Below, piece after piece: positions 44,391-53,368 of a stretch of DNA of 64,000 nucleotides. Below the pieces are notes generated by a model. The model saw only the letters and a program-made list of their open reading frames with translations. It ran no database searches and was not told the DNA's origin. This stretch comes from G965232465 sp965276005. Its GTDB lineage: Bacteria > Pseudomonadota > Alphaproteobacteria > JAQWUY01. The position numbers were made by a program, and so were the translations under genes. How positions within the stretch are numbered: position 1 is the stretch's first letter; each line of letters begins with the position of its first letter. Location of the stretch: assembly GCA_965276005.1 (NCBI GenBank), contig OZ254962.1, positions 1,240,001-1,304,000 on the forward strand, in the 5' to 3' direction.

Positions 44391-45380
44391 CTATGCACTG
44401 AGATTGAGCATCCGTTGTACCGCCCCATGTGCCAAGCGAATCGTCTCCGCATCGAGGGTGATTTCCACTGTTTCGCTTTGTAAACACGACAAGATATTAT
44501 ACAGGGTGATGCGTTTCATATGCGGACACATACGGCACATGCCGATAAATTCTGTATTTGGGGCTTGTTCTGCAATGTTTTGCGACATGGAACATTCGGT
44601 GATTAAAGCCACTTTTTCGGGCTGGTTTTGTACCACGAAGTCGATCATACCGGCGGTAGACCCAGAAAAGTCCGCCTCTGCCACCACTTGTTCTGGGCAT
44701 TCGGGGTGGGCAATAACTTTAATAGTGGGATCCGATTTTTTAATGTCGTGTATTTCTTCGGGGGTAAACAGTTCATGCACTTCGCACGCCCCGTCGTCCC
44801 AAGTGATACACCGTACGCCGGTGGCTTTTTCCACATTGCCGGCTAGGTATTTATCGGGAATAAGAATCACCTCATCGACCCCCAATGTGGCAATAATTTT
44901 TTCCACATTGCCCGAAGTACAACAAATATCTGTTTCGGCTTTGACATCGGCGGTGGTGTTGACATAAGTTACAACCGGTCTGCCGGGGTATTTTTGCTTT
45001 AATGCCCGCACATCTGCCCCCGTTATACTCGATGCTAGGGAACAGCCGGCGTCTGGATCGGGGATGAGGACTTTTTTGTGGGGGCTGAGGATTTTTGCGG
45101 TCTCTGCCATAAAATGTACCCCCGCCATGACAATAATATCCGCATCGACTTTTTCCGCTTCGATAGCAAGGGCAAGGCTATCGCCGACAAAGTCAGATAC
45201 ACAGTGGTAAATATCCGGTGTCATATAGTTATGTGCCAAAATAACAGCATTCTTTTGTCGCTTTAACATATGAATGTCGTCGATAACGGGCTCCATATAC
45301 TGCCAATCCTGTTTGGCGTATATGTGCGATACTTTTTCATACAAACCGTGCCGCTGTATTTTGGGTGCCGATGCAATCAT
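44391..45380 (-). CDS. nadA: Quinolinate synthase NadA
   Basis: 329 residues. 4Fe-4S enzyme condensing iminoaspartate with dihydroxyacetone phosphate to quinolinate. Motifs: AVILAHNYMTPDIYHCVSDFVGDSLALA (substrate and cluster), MAGVHFMAETAKIL, PDAGCSLA, TYVNTTADVKAETDICCTSGN, HPECPEQV, and the last cluster Cys in FIGMCRMCPHM. First gene of the nad operon, with a promoter 42 bases upstream. Confidence 0.96.
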   Translation of the reverse strand: MIASAPKIQRHGLYEKVSHIYAKQDWQYMEPVIDDIHMLKRQKNAVILAHNYMTPDIYHCVSDFVGDSLALAIEAEKVDADIIVMAGVHFMAETAKILSPHKKVLIPDPDAGCSLASSITGADVRALKQKYPGRPVVTYVNTTADVKAETDICCTSGNVEKIIATLGVDEVILIPDKYLAGNVEKATGVRCITWDDGACEVHELFTPEEIHDIKKSDPTIKVIAHPECPEQVVAEADFSGSTAGMIDFVVQNQPEKVALITECSMSQNIAEQAPNTEFIGMCRMCPHMKRITLYNILSCLQSETVEITLDAETIRLAHGAVQRMLNLSA

Positions 45381-45421
45381 TATAGTATGAGATTCCTAAA
45401 AATAATGTGTAACTGATATGG

Positions 45422-45449
45422 ATTATATCAAATAATCGGTCGATTGCAA
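45422..45449 (-). promoter_or_regulatory. Promoter of nadA-nadB-nadC
   Basis: Minus strand TTGCAA (45449-45444), 16 bp, perfect TATAAT (45427-45422), about 42 bases upstream of the nadA ATG. Confidence 0.65.
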
Positions 45450-45523
45450 CCTGTTTTAAGCAAGGGATATACTTGCGTTCTTATGCCCCGTCATAAAAAA
45501 ATACAAAAATTCTATATTTGTTC

Positions 45524-45552
45524 TTGACAAGGGAATCTATATGGGGTATATA
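45524..45552 (+). promoter_or_regulatory. Promoter of the virion-gene module
   Basis: TTGACA at 45524-45529, a 17-bp spacer, TATATA at 45547-45552. It drives transcription towards the capsid gene with a leader near 290 bases and looks like a host sigma-70 site rather than a T7-type phage promoter. Confidence 0.7.
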
Positions 45553-45850
45553 TACGCATATGACGGCGGCAATCGCTGTTATGTTCGGATAACTGAATCG
45601 TGTTTTTTTTAAATACCTATCAGCCCATTTTATTTTTAGCATGTTGAAAATATTGACCATAACCTCTTGTACATGGACAATCAGTATTTTCGTGCACCCA
45701 TATTACAGTTAAAATTGTCAGTATCACCCGCATTGCACATTTGCAAAACGCAAATTCGAAACGGGGGAAAGAGAGAACACCAAAGGCGTTCCATATGGGG
45801 GGGGATCCCCCACCGACAAAGACTTATTTTAAAAGAAAGGAAAACACGAC
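45553..45850 (+). other. Long leader before the capsid gene
   Basis: No gene is supported. Contains GTTAT/ATAAC (stem around 45579) followed by a run of eight T, which could attenuate transcription, and a GGGGGATCCCCC palindrome near 45808. GAAAGGAAA precedes the capsid ATG. The scaffold and portal genes expected in a T7-like order are absent from this side. Confidence 0.4.
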
Positions 45851-46690
45851 ATGGTGAATACTATTGAAACAACTTTTGTACGGGCGTTTGAATCGGAAGT
45901 CCATTCCATATACCAACGGCAAGGGTCGAAATTACGCAACACCGTCCGTACCCGCAACAATGTAAAGGGGTCGTCGACAACTTTTCAAGTGGTGGGCAAG
46001 GGCGTTGCCAGCACTAAGGCCCGTAACGGACAAGTGCCGGTTATGAATGTCAACCACACGGCGAAGGAGATTTCCCTAAGCGATTATTACGCCGGTGATT
46101 GGATTGATAAGCTGGACGAATTAAAAATGAACCACGATGAAAAAACCGTTGTTGCCAATGCGGGGGCGTATGCACTGGGGCGCAAGACCGATGAGCTGCT
46201 TATCGATGCCCTAAAAAACGACAGTACCATAGAATCCGTCATCTCATCACAGCAAGGATATAAAATCACTGAGGGTCTAACCAAAGCCAAAGTGCTGGCA
46301 GCGTTTGAAAAAATGGGACAAAACGATGTCCCAGACGATGGCAACCGCACGGCGATTGTCGGCTGGAAACAGTGGTCTGATTTGATGGCATTAACCGAAT
46401 TTGCCAACGCAGATTATGTGGGCGATAAAAACTTGCCATGGCAGGGAACACAGGCAAAACACTGGTTGGGGACTTTGTGGTTGCCCCACAGCGGCTTGCC
46501 TAAATCGGGGGATGCACGGACTTGTTTTTGGTACCATAAAAACGCTTTGGCACACGCATCGGGCAGCAATGTGCAATCCGATATTACTTGGCACGGAGAG
46601 CGGGCAGCGTTCTTTGTCAACAACATGATGTCGCAAGGAGCAGGCGTCGTCGATGCCAGCGGTATCGTCAAATTCGAATGTAAAGAATAG
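45851..46690 (+). CDS. Podovirus-type major capsid protein
   Basis: 279 residues. The pattern TTFVRAFESEVHSIYQRQGSKLRNTVRTR, SSTTFQVVGKG, YYAGDWIDKLDELKMNHDEKTVVANAGAYALGRKTDELLIDAL, TAIVGWKQWSDLM and CFWYHKNALAHASGSNVQSDITWHGERAAFFVN matches the phage capsid family found in T7-like and marine podoviruses (HK97-like fold, often called Phage_capsid_2). First gene of the virion module; followed 15 bases later by a small structural gene. Confidence 0.8.
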   Translation: MVNTIETTFVRAFESEVHSIYQRQGSKLRNTVRTRNNVKGSSTTFQVVGKGVASTKARNGQVPVMNVNHTAKEISLSDYYAGDWIDKLDELKMNHDEKTVVANAGAYALGRKTDELLIDALKNDSTIESVISSQQGYKITEGLTKAKVLAAFEKMGQNDVPDDGNRTAIVGWKQWSDLMALTEFANADYVGDKNLPWQGTQAKHWLGTLWLPHSGLPKSGDARTCFWYHKNALAHASGSNVQSDITWHGERAAFFVNNMMSQGAGVVDASGIVKFECKE

Positions 46691-46705
46691 AAAGGTAGGT
46701 ATATA

Positions 46706-46966
46706 ATGGCGTTTAAAATTCACAACTTATCTGTACTCAGCTATGCCAACGGCTTTACCCTGTGGCATTACCGTACAACCGATGATAACAAGAGTGCTGT
46801 CGACACGGAAGGATATTTCAACCTTGCCCACGAAATGATACGGCTAAACGATATAATTATCGTCAATGCCAGCGGTTCTGCAGGCATCGTTGCCGTTAAT
46901 AAAAACAGCAACGGGGTTGTCGATACCGCTGATTTTGGCAGTATCGATAATGCGGACTCAGACTAA
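46706..46966 (+). CDS. Small virion-module protein, probably decoration or fibre
   Basis: 86 residues, acidic C-terminus (DTADFGSIDNADSD), beta-rich, no family recognised. Directly behind the capsid gene with GAAAGGTAGG as ribosome-binding site. Position suggests a head-associated protein. Confidence 0.5.
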   Translation: MAFKIHNLSVLSYANGFTLWHYRTTDDNKSAVDTEGYFNLAHEMIRLNDIIIVNASGSAGIVAVNKNSNGVVDTADFGSIDNADSD

Positions 46967-46971
46967 ATTTT

Positions 46972-46992
46972 ATGGGGGGCTGTGCCCCCCAT
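46972..46992 (+). promoter_or_regulatory. Strong hairpin in the virion operon
   Basis: ATGGGGGGC (46972-46980), loop TGT, GCCCCCCAT (46984-46992): a 9-bp GC stem without a T-run, 6 bases after the preceding stop. It could set a stability or processing boundary so that capsid is made in excess over tail proteins. Confidence 0.6.
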
Positions 46993-47129
46993 ATGGGACG
47001 CCTCTGACGGTTTACCCGCACACGCTTCGAGATGCCGATGATTGGCATTTCATATCCCCAATGCTGATGATATAAAAAAATATCCATACACAGCAAAACG
47101 AAAGGGATTGATGTACGAAAGGAGAAAAA

Positions 47130-47672
47130 ATGGCACAAAATGCTTTGAATTTAATGAACAGGAGCCTTGTTATGATTGGGGCTAATCCCATACAAGGCCT
47201 TACGGATGCCGCCGCCGAAGCGTCTGTTATGAACGATGTATACACGGGGGTACGGGACGGGGTGTTGTCGGCATATACATGGCAATTTGCCACCCGTTTA
47301 CAGGATTTACAATTGATCAAAGCCACCGGCAATGGCGGCGGCATGTACGCTTTGCCCAACGATATGTTGCGGTTGTTAAAGGTGTCCACCCATACCTATG
47401 ATATCCGCAGTGGTGTATTGTATACAACCGCCGCATCGGTGCAAATCACATATATTTTTCGTCCAGAAGAAGCGGATTTTCCGTCTTATTTTGATACGGC
47501 ATTAGTGGCACGATTAGCGGCAGAGTGTTGCCTACCCCTAACCGACAGCACCACCCGTACGGAATTTTTGTATAAACAAGCGGAACGAGAATTGCAAAAA
47601 GCCCGTTTGATCGACGCTTCACAGCTGGTAAATGCCGCACTGGATGTGAACATATTGACGGATATACGATAA
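47130..47672 (+). CDS. Tail tubular protein A-like (T7 gp11 family) adaptor
   Basis: 180 residues. ALNLMNRSLVMIGANPIQGLTD, MNDVYTGVRDGVLSAYTWQFATR, YALPNDMLRLLKV and PSYFDTALVARLAAECCLPLT match the podovirus gp11/adaptor family, which forms the ring joining portal to nozzle. AAAGGAGA lies 5-6 bases before the ATG. Its stop overlaps the next start (TAATG). Confidence 0.75.
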   Translation: MAQNALNLMNRSLVMIGANPIQGLTDAAAEASVMNDVYTGVRDGVLSAYTWQFATRLQDLQLIKATGNGGGMYALPNDMLRLLKVSTHTYDIRSGVLYTTAASVQITYIFRPEEADFPSYFDTALVARLAAECCLPLTDSTTRTEFLYKQAERELQKARLIDASQLVNAALDVNILTDIR

Positions 47673-49312
47673 TGAAACGGCAAATTATACAAACTTCGTT
47701 TGCCAGCGGTGAGATCATGCCGGAAATGTTTGGTCGAGGCGATTTGGCAACCTATGACAACGGGGCAAAAGCGTTGGTCAATGTCAATGTGCTGAGCACC
47801 GGTGGCGTACGGCGGCGGTCTGGTACGCAATACATTGCCCATGTCAACGGCACCGCTCGATTGTATGGTATTACCACGCACGGAGTGCCGTATATGACCG
47901 TGTGGACTGTGGGCAAGGTAACCATTTATCGCAACCGCACTAAGGTCAGCGAAATAGCCACCCCATTTGGCAATACACAGATATTGCAAAAATTGTTTTT
48001 TGCCACCGATACACACGCTATTTGGGTCTGTTGTGGGGACATAGCCATACAAAAACTGGCGTTTAACGGCAAGACATGGCACCTATCCGCCCCTAGTTTT
48101 AGCGGCTTGGAAAAAAATATATTTTCTACCGCTAACGGCTACCCAGTGGCAATGGGCTTTATTCAAGGTCGTACTGTGCTCGCCGGCACCAAAGCCCATC
48201 CAAACCGCATTTGGATGAGCCGATCCGGCAAACCCCTCGACTTTGCCTTAAACAAAGGGCTCGATGACGACGGTATCGATATGGTGCTGTTGTCCAGTGG
48301 CAACAACACGATTACCAGCGTGTTTTGTGCGTCCGAATTGATGGTGTTTACCACCGCTGGCGAATGGATTGTATCTGGCTTGCCCATTACCCCTTCATCG
48401 GTGGTTGCCCGCCAACATACTCGAGTGGGATCGCCACACCATATTTGTACACCGATTGTCGATGCGGACGGATTGATAGTGTTTGTATCGGGGACGCAAA
48501 ACTCTATTCATGCCTATAAACAAGATAACAGCGGCAATGGCGTGTATGTAACACAACCGATTGCCTCAATGGCACGGCACATGATTAAAGGGATAACCGA
48601 TATGACATATAGCCCCAAACACAACCGTGTATTATGTGTCAAAGCGGACGGCACTATGGCGGTACTCACCATCGACAAAGCCGAAGGGCTATCCGCATGG
48701 ACTCGCTATGAAACCACAGGTGCATTTATCGCATGTGCAGCAAACGGAGACGGCATATATACGGTGGTAAATCGCTATGGTACGAACGGGTTGGAAATAT
48801 TTTCCAAAACCGCCTTAATGGACAGTGTACACACGCATAAAACCCTCACCGCCACCGATACTATTGGCAATTTGGCACGCTTTAACGGTCGTAAGGTATG
48901 TATCGTCACCGATGGTATCGTCGCCAATGCCCAAACCGTAAAAAATGATCACATTACCCTCGCATATCCGGTGACAGAATGTCATGTAGGATATGGATAT
49001 ACACACCGTATTCAGTCCTTGCCGTTACCCAGCCCAATGGCAAACAAAAAAATCCGCATGCGAAAGGTCATTGTACGGCTACAAGACACCGCATCGGCAA
49101 TTGTACACATGGACAACAAAGCGGTGCATATAGGTTTTAAAACCTTTGGTATGGATGTACTGAGCACCCCCGTACCTTTATTTAGTGGCGATAAAGTCAT
49201 TACCGTACTGGGCTGGAAAGTGTACGGTCATGACAGTATCTGGACCATCAGCGGCAATACCCCGCTACCTTTAACCGTTCTGTCGATTAAGGCAGAAATT
49301 AGCACAACATGA
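47672..49312 (+). CDS. Tail nozzle/tail tubular protein B-like
   Basis: 546 residues. The opening IQTSFASGEIMPEMFGRGDLATYDNGAKALVNVNVLSTGGVRRRSGTQYIA is the typical start of podovirus nozzle proteins, followed by beta-propeller-like repeats. Shorter than T7 gp12 (794). Translationally coupled to the adaptor gene. Confidence 0.75.
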   Translation: MKRQIIQTSFASGEIMPEMFGRGDLATYDNGAKALVNVNVLSTGGVRRRSGTQYIAHVNGTARLYGITTHGVPYMTVWTVGKVTIYRNRTKVSEIATPFGNTQILQKLFFATDTHAIWVCCGDIAIQKLAFNGKTWHLSAPSFSGLEKNIFSTANGYPVAMGFIQGRTVLAGTKAHPNRIWMSRSGKPLDFALNKGLDDDGIDMVLLSSGNNTITSVFCASELMVFTTAGEWIVSGLPITPSSVVARQHTRVGSPHHICTPIVDADGLIVFVSGTQNSIHAYKQDNSGNGVYVTQPIASMARHMIKGITDMTYSPKHNRVLCVKADGTMAVLTIDKAEGLSAWTRYETTGAFIACAANGDGIYTVVNRYGTNGLEIFSKTALMDSVHTHKTLTATDTIGNLARFNGRKVCIVTDGIVANAQTVKNDHITLAYPVTECHVGYGYTHRIQSLPLPSPMANKKIRMRKVIVRLQDTASAIVHMDNKAVHIGFKTFGMDVLSTPVPLFSGDKVITVLGWKVYGHDSIWTISGNTPLPLTVLSIKAEISTT

Positions 49313-49325
49313 AAGGAATAAACAT

Positions 49326-49646
49326 ATGGCAGCAACAGCAAGCATCTTAGCATCAAGCATCACAACGGGACTAGCAATAAAAAACTACGACCAAGCCGAA
49401 CAACACCGCCGGCGTACAGAAGCACAAAAGCAAAACACATTACAACGGCAAAAAGAAACCATTATTGCCGCTAATCGAGCCCGCCAATACGCATCGGGCA
49501 TCGGCGGCAAATCCGCACAAAACTTGAGAGACGATGTCCGTACCCGCTATGATCACGCCATTGGCAATGTGGCGGGCACGGGCGACAACGGCTACGGCAA
49601 GATTAACCTGCTGGCACAATCGCTGCGCGACTGGAGTCGTTCATAA
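49326..49646 (+). CDS. Small internal virion/ejection-like protein
   Basis: 106 residues, strongly helical with basic-Gln-rich heptads (AEQHRRRTEAQKQNTLQRQKE) and a Gly-rich middle. In T7-like phages the place between nozzle and fibre is occupied by internal proteins gp13-gp16; if this is the remnant, the large gp15/gp16 equivalents are gone. AAAGGAA is the ribosome-binding site. Stop overlaps the fibre start by 1 base. Confidence 0.5.
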   Translation: MAATASILASSITTGLAIKNYDQAEQHRRRTEAQKQNTLQRQKETIIAANRARQYASGIGGKSAQNLRDDVRTRYDHAIGNVAGTGDNGYGKINLLAQSLRDWSRS

Positions 49647-50776
49647 TGACCAGCCGTTTAACACCCCGTATCACCTATACTATCGCCCATGGGGATACGG
49701 CAAAAACCCGTTTCGATTTTGCCTTTAAAATTTATAAAGATAGCGATTTAAAAGTCGTGCTAAGCAATGGCATAGCCCCATCGGCATACAGCGTCCACAT
49801 CAGCCAAAACACAGACGGGGGCTATATCCAACTGGCACAGGGATTGGCGGCAGGTACAAAGATAACCTTGTACCGGGATATGGCATTCGTCCGCCAAACC
49901 CAGTTTCGGGAAAATCGAGACTTTCGGGCATCGGTTATGAACGAAGAATTCGACCGTATGGTGATGCTGGTACAACAAGTGGGACTAAGGGTCAAAGACG
50001 CCGTACGCTTGACAGCGTCCGATACGCACATGGACATGATGTTACCAACGGCACAGTTGCGGGCAAATAAAGTGCTGGCGTTCGACGCACAAGGACGGAT
50101 TCAAGTGCGACAAGACATATCCGATTCGATAAAAATCGCCGAACGACACGCCACCGATGCCAAGAATGCCGTCGTCATCACCGACCGCAACAAACGCCAA
50201 ATAGAACAGTACATAAACAACCTAGACCTCACCATATATGCGAAAAAATCCGCATTGGGCAGTGCAGCGGCAAAAGATATAGCCTTCTTTGTCCCCAGCA
50301 CAGATGTGGGCAATGGACACCATCAAATCGCCAAAACCGATACGGATTTTAAGGCAAAAAGCAAACGGATCATCGGCAACAGCATAGTCAAAACCAACAG
50401 CGGATTTACCGACATCGACGGCAACGCCATCACATTAGGGGGCAAATGCGAAGTCACCCGCCTATACGGGTCGATACATACACAAACCACCACTGCCACC
50501 ATCACTATTGGCAGCAAATGGTCAGATTATGACGCCTTGGTGTTCGAGGCGGCAAGTACTTATAAAAAGAGCGGATATTATCGAGCCCATTACACCATAT
50601 TCAACAACAGAACCCGCCCAGTAGATAGCCCCGGACAATATCAAGCACAATCTTGGATACTGACAAAAGTAAACAACGATGTGGTATACGGCAGGTTTAT
50701 TGCCGATACCCAAGTGCAAATCAACAGTTGGGGAAATGCCAGTCTTAGTCAGATATTTGGGATTCAGTTTAAATAG
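49646..50776 (+). CDS. Phage tail fibre with T7 gp17-like N-terminus
   Basis: 376 residues. The N-terminal 150 match the T7 tail-fibre attachment domain: ITYTIAHGDTAKTRFDFAFKIYKDSDLKVVL, ITLYRDMAFVRQTQFREN and FRASVMNEEFDRMVMLVQQVGLR. A helical stalk follows, then a beta-rich tip (SIHTQTTTATITIGSKW..., ending IFGIQFK) unlike T7, as expected for receptor-binding parts. Confidence 0.8.
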   Translation: MTSRLTPRITYTIAHGDTAKTRFDFAFKIYKDSDLKVVLSNGIAPSAYSVHISQNTDGGYIQLAQGLAAGTKITLYRDMAFVRQTQFRENRDFRASVMNEEFDRMVMLVQQVGLRVKDAVRLTASDTHMDMMLPTAQLRANKVLAFDAQGRIQVRQDISDSIKIAERHATDAKNAVVITDRNKRQIEQYINNLDLTIYAKKSALGSAAAKDIAFFVPSTDVGNGHHQIAKTDTDFKAKSKRIIGNSIVKTNSGFTDIDGNAITLGGKCEVTRLYGSIHTQTTTATITIGSKWSDYDALVFEAASTYKKSGYYRAHYTIFNNRTRPVDSPGQYQAQSWILTKVNNDVVYGRFIADTQVQINSWGNASLSQIFGIQFK

Positions 50777-51277
50777 GGAGTGCCGCCCCCCGTGCGTATA
50801 ATGTGGATTGTACCGTGCCAAAACACGACAAAATACCACTCGTACTCACCCCGATCGAGCACCACATCGGGCTTACGCCCTCAGCGGTTGCAACCAAAGT
50901 TTAGGGGGCTTCGCCCCCCGTGCGTATAATGTGGATTTTACCGTGCTTCGCACGACAAAATACCACACGCACTCCCCCGGCTCTGCACCACATCGGGCTA
51001 AAGCCCTCAGCGGTTGCAACCAAATTTAGGGGGCTTCGCCCCCCGTGCGTATAATGTGGATTTTACCGTGCTTCGCACGACAAAATACCACACGCACTCC
51101 CCCGGCTCTGCACCACATCGGGCTAAAGCCCTCAGCGGTTGCAACCAAATTTAGGGGGCTTCGCCCCCCGTGCGTATAATGTGGATTTTACCGTGCTTCG
51201 CACGACAAAATACCACACGCACTCCCCCGGCTCTGCACCACATCGGGCTAAAGCCCTCAGCGGTTGCAACCGCTTTA
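50775..51277 (+). repeat. Four tandem copies of the 125-bp palindrome-rich repeat
   Basis: Copies at 50775-50902 (128 bp, diverged), 50903-51027, 51028-51152 and 51153-51277, with an exact 125-bp period in the last three. The second and third copies look identical base for base. Each contains the hairpins GGGGGC-TTC-GCCCCC and CGTGC-TTC-GCACG, a GGGCT-AAA-GCCC hairpin and a GCGGTTGCAACC segment. The array fills the gap between tail fibre and the next small gene. The fifth copy is at 24170-24292. No gene is encoded; minus-strand frames through it are artefacts. Confidence 0.95.
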
Positions 51278-51305
51278 TTACAACACTTTAAATAAGGAAA
51301 ATTAT

Positions 51306-51608
51306 ATGACAGAACGCTATATTTACACCAATAACACAACCAGTATAACTTACGCAACGGATGCCCAATTAAACCGTATCTTTGGAGCGGGCAATTGGCA
51401 CCCCTTGCCTAGCCCACCCGCCCATATGTCGTACCCCGAATGGGACAATACAACGACACAATGGGTCGATAACGACCGCCGCACATGGCAACAAAAACGC
51501 CAATCACAATATACGCAAAAAACCGCATATGAACAAATCGAAATGATGGCAGACGAATCATTTGATACATGGTATCAAGGCATCAAAAGCACCTATCCAA
51601 AATCTTAA
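51306..51608 (+). CDS. Tail fibre assembly chaperone-like small protein
   Basis: 101 residues from ATG 51306 (AAGGAA at 9 bases). Aromatic-rich N-terminal half with PEWDNTTTQWVDNDRRTWQQKRQSQY, the W-D-x-x-x-x-x-W pattern seen in phage tail-fibre assembly proteins, then a helical end. Its place behind the fibre gene fits. An upstream in-frame ATG (51264) is inside the repeat array. Confidence 0.5.
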   Translation: MTERYIYTNNTTSITYATDAQLNRIFGAGNWHPLPSPPAHMSYPEWDNTTTQWVDNDRRTWQQKRQSQYTQKTAYEQIEMMADESFDTWYQGIKSTYPKS

Positions 51609-51747
51609 TTCATTTATCTGTGTAGATGGCGGGTGTCTATGGATGTGTATGGGTATTTTGACAGTGCCAATCCGTTTACAATATCAATTGCCTACTTTGA
51701 CATTAAACAAATATTTGCAACATCATAAAAAGGAGGAAACATAAAAT

Positions 51748-53235
51748 ATGAGAAACATCGTATTGGGCGACACATCTTTTTTTGATTTCGTTGCCATTTG
51801 GAATAAAACACAGGGGGTACATACCCCGCAAGTACATAAAAAGATTGTACAGTTTTTACAATCGATATGGGAAAACGGTACCACAAAAGCCGTGCTTATG
51901 GCGTTTCGGGGCTGTGGCAAATCGACTATGGTCGGGCTGTTTTGCAGTTGGATTTTGTACCGCAATCCCAATGTACGGATTTTGGTGTTATCCGCAGAAT
52001 CGGACTTGGCAACCCGTATGGTGCGTACGGTAAAACGCATTATCGAACGCCATCCGTATACGCTGGACTTAAAACCCAAGCGGGCGGAACAATGGGCGGG
52101 CAATTGTTTTACCATTGACCGCCCGCAAGAGCTACGGGACGCATCGATGACCGCCGAAGGGATTATCGGCAATATCACTGGTATGCGGGCGGATGTGGTC
52201 ATATGCGACGATGTGGAAGTCCCCAACACGGCAAATACCGCCGGCAAACGGGAAAATTTACGCACTCGACTGGGCGAAGTGGATTATATACTGGTGCCCG
52301 ATGGCATGCAGCTGTATGTGGGCACCCCGCACACGGAGCACTCTATTTACAGCACCGTGTATATGGGCGATATACCGCCGTTTTTATACGGGTTTAAACG
52401 GCTGGAAATTCCCATTTTAGACGCAACCGGAAAATCGGTGTGGGCGGATAGGTTTTCTGAACACGATATTCATATCTTACGCACCCGACACGGGGAACAA
52501 AAATTCAACGCCCAAATGCTGTTACAGTGCGTCAACCTGCACGCAGGGCGGTTAAACACTGCCCGTATACAGGCGTACTCAGGGGATATGGAAGTCCGTT
52601 ATGTCAACACCGCACCAGAAGTACATATCCACGGCGAAAAAATGCTGTCTGCCTGCTGTGTATGGGATCCGGCATATGGTGTGGAAGGGGGCGATGACAG
52701 CATCATAGCAGTGGTGTTTGTATCCCAATCAGGGGCATATTTTGTCCACGATATACAAAAACTACAAACCTGCGACACCCCCCATACAGATCCCGCCCAC
52801 AGCCAATGCAACGGGGCGGCGGCGTGTATCCGCAAGTATATGCTAAGCCGTATATACATCGAGTCCAACGGTGTAGGAAAATTCTTGCCATCGTTGTTAC
52901 AATCGGTGCTGGCAAAACAACAAATCCGCTGTGCAGTTAGGGACTTTCACAGCAAAAGCAACAAAAACACCCGCATTATGGAGGCATTACAAGTGGTGCT
53001 GGACGCCGGCTACTTATGGGTACACGACAAGGTGATAACACAAGGTTTTATATCGCAAATGCAAGACTTTAACCCACTGGAAAAAGGCAACAAAGACGAC
53101 ATGCTAGACGCTGTGGCAAGGTGTATAGAATTCGAACCCACCCGCCTAAAAACCACACACATTCCTATGCCGCCAAAAAAAGACTGGCAAGGACACACAC
53201 AAACAGAGGCAAACAAGGATTTTAGTGTGTATTAA
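51748..53235 (+). CDS. Phage terminase large subunit (T7 gp19-like)
   Basis: 495 residues. Packaging ATPase with Walker A MAFRGCGKST at about 52-61 and Walker B VVICDDVE at about 149-156; nuclease domain with CVWDPAYGVEGGDDSII (about 304), IYIESNGVG and KDDMLDAVARC. The nuclease acidic residues are retained, so DNA cutting and packaging look possible. AAAGGAGGAAA precedes the ATG. No small terminase is apparent. Last gene of the virion module. Confidence 0.88.
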   Translation: MRNIVLGDTSFFDFVAIWNKTQGVHTPQVHKKIVQFLQSIWENGTTKAVLMAFRGCGKSTMVGLFCSWILYRNPNVRILVLSAESDLATRMVRTVKRIIERHPYTLDLKPKRAEQWAGNCFTIDRPQELRDASMTAEGIIGNITGMRADVVICDDVEVPNTANTAGKRENLRTRLGEVDYILVPDGMQLYVGTPHTEHSIYSTVYMGDIPPFLYGFKRLEIPILDATGKSVWADRFSEHDIHILRTRHGEQKFNAQMLLQCVNLHAGRLNTARIQAYSGDMEVRYVNTAPEVHIHGEKMLSACCVWDPAYGVEGGDDSIIAVVFVSQSGAYFVHDIQKLQTCDTPHTDPAHSQCNGAAACIRKYMLSRIYIESNGVGKFLPSLLQSVLAKQQIRCAVRDFHSKSNKNTRIMEALQVVLDAGYLWVHDKVITQGFISQMQDFNPLEKGNKDDMLDAVARCIEFEPTRLKTTHIPMPPKKDWQGHTQTEANKDFSVY

Positions 53236-53242
53236 AAATATA

Positions 53243-53285
53243 CCCGTGTGATATGGGCATATTGTCCCATATGACACGGGCTTTG
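53243..53285 (+). terminator. Hairpin after the terminase gene
   Basis: CCCGTGTGATATGGG (53243-53257) pairs with CCCATATGACACGGG (53266-53280) with one central mismatch and an 8-base loop, followed by CTTTG. A strong stem with a weak T-tract; probably terminates the virion operon. Confidence 0.6.
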
Positions 53286-53353
53286 CCATATGGTTACATC
53301 ATTTCGCAAGTATTGACGCAAATTTTAACACTTTACAATTTCGGTGTAACAGT

Positions 53354-53367
53354 GGTACATATGTACC
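53354..53367. promoter_or_regulatory. 14-bp palindrome directly before plsC
   Basis: GGTACATATGTACC is a perfect palindrome ending 1 base before the plsC ATG, where a ribosome-binding site would be expected and is missing. It could be an operator or a start-site hairpin. Confidence 0.35.
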
Positions 53368-53368
53368 T

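Noticed and set aside
45667..45867. Small basic frame ahead of the capsid gene
   Set aside because: It overlaps the capsid start in another frame and has no ribosome-binding site or similarity to a scaffold protein.
50775..51277. CRISPR array
   Set aside because: The 125-bp units are contiguous without unique spacers, and there are no cas genes.
51151..51357. Minus-strand frame over the tandem repeats ending KIHIIRTGGEAP
   Set aside because: It is made of repeat sequence, without ribosome-binding site, and the same peptide pattern recurs at each repeat copy.
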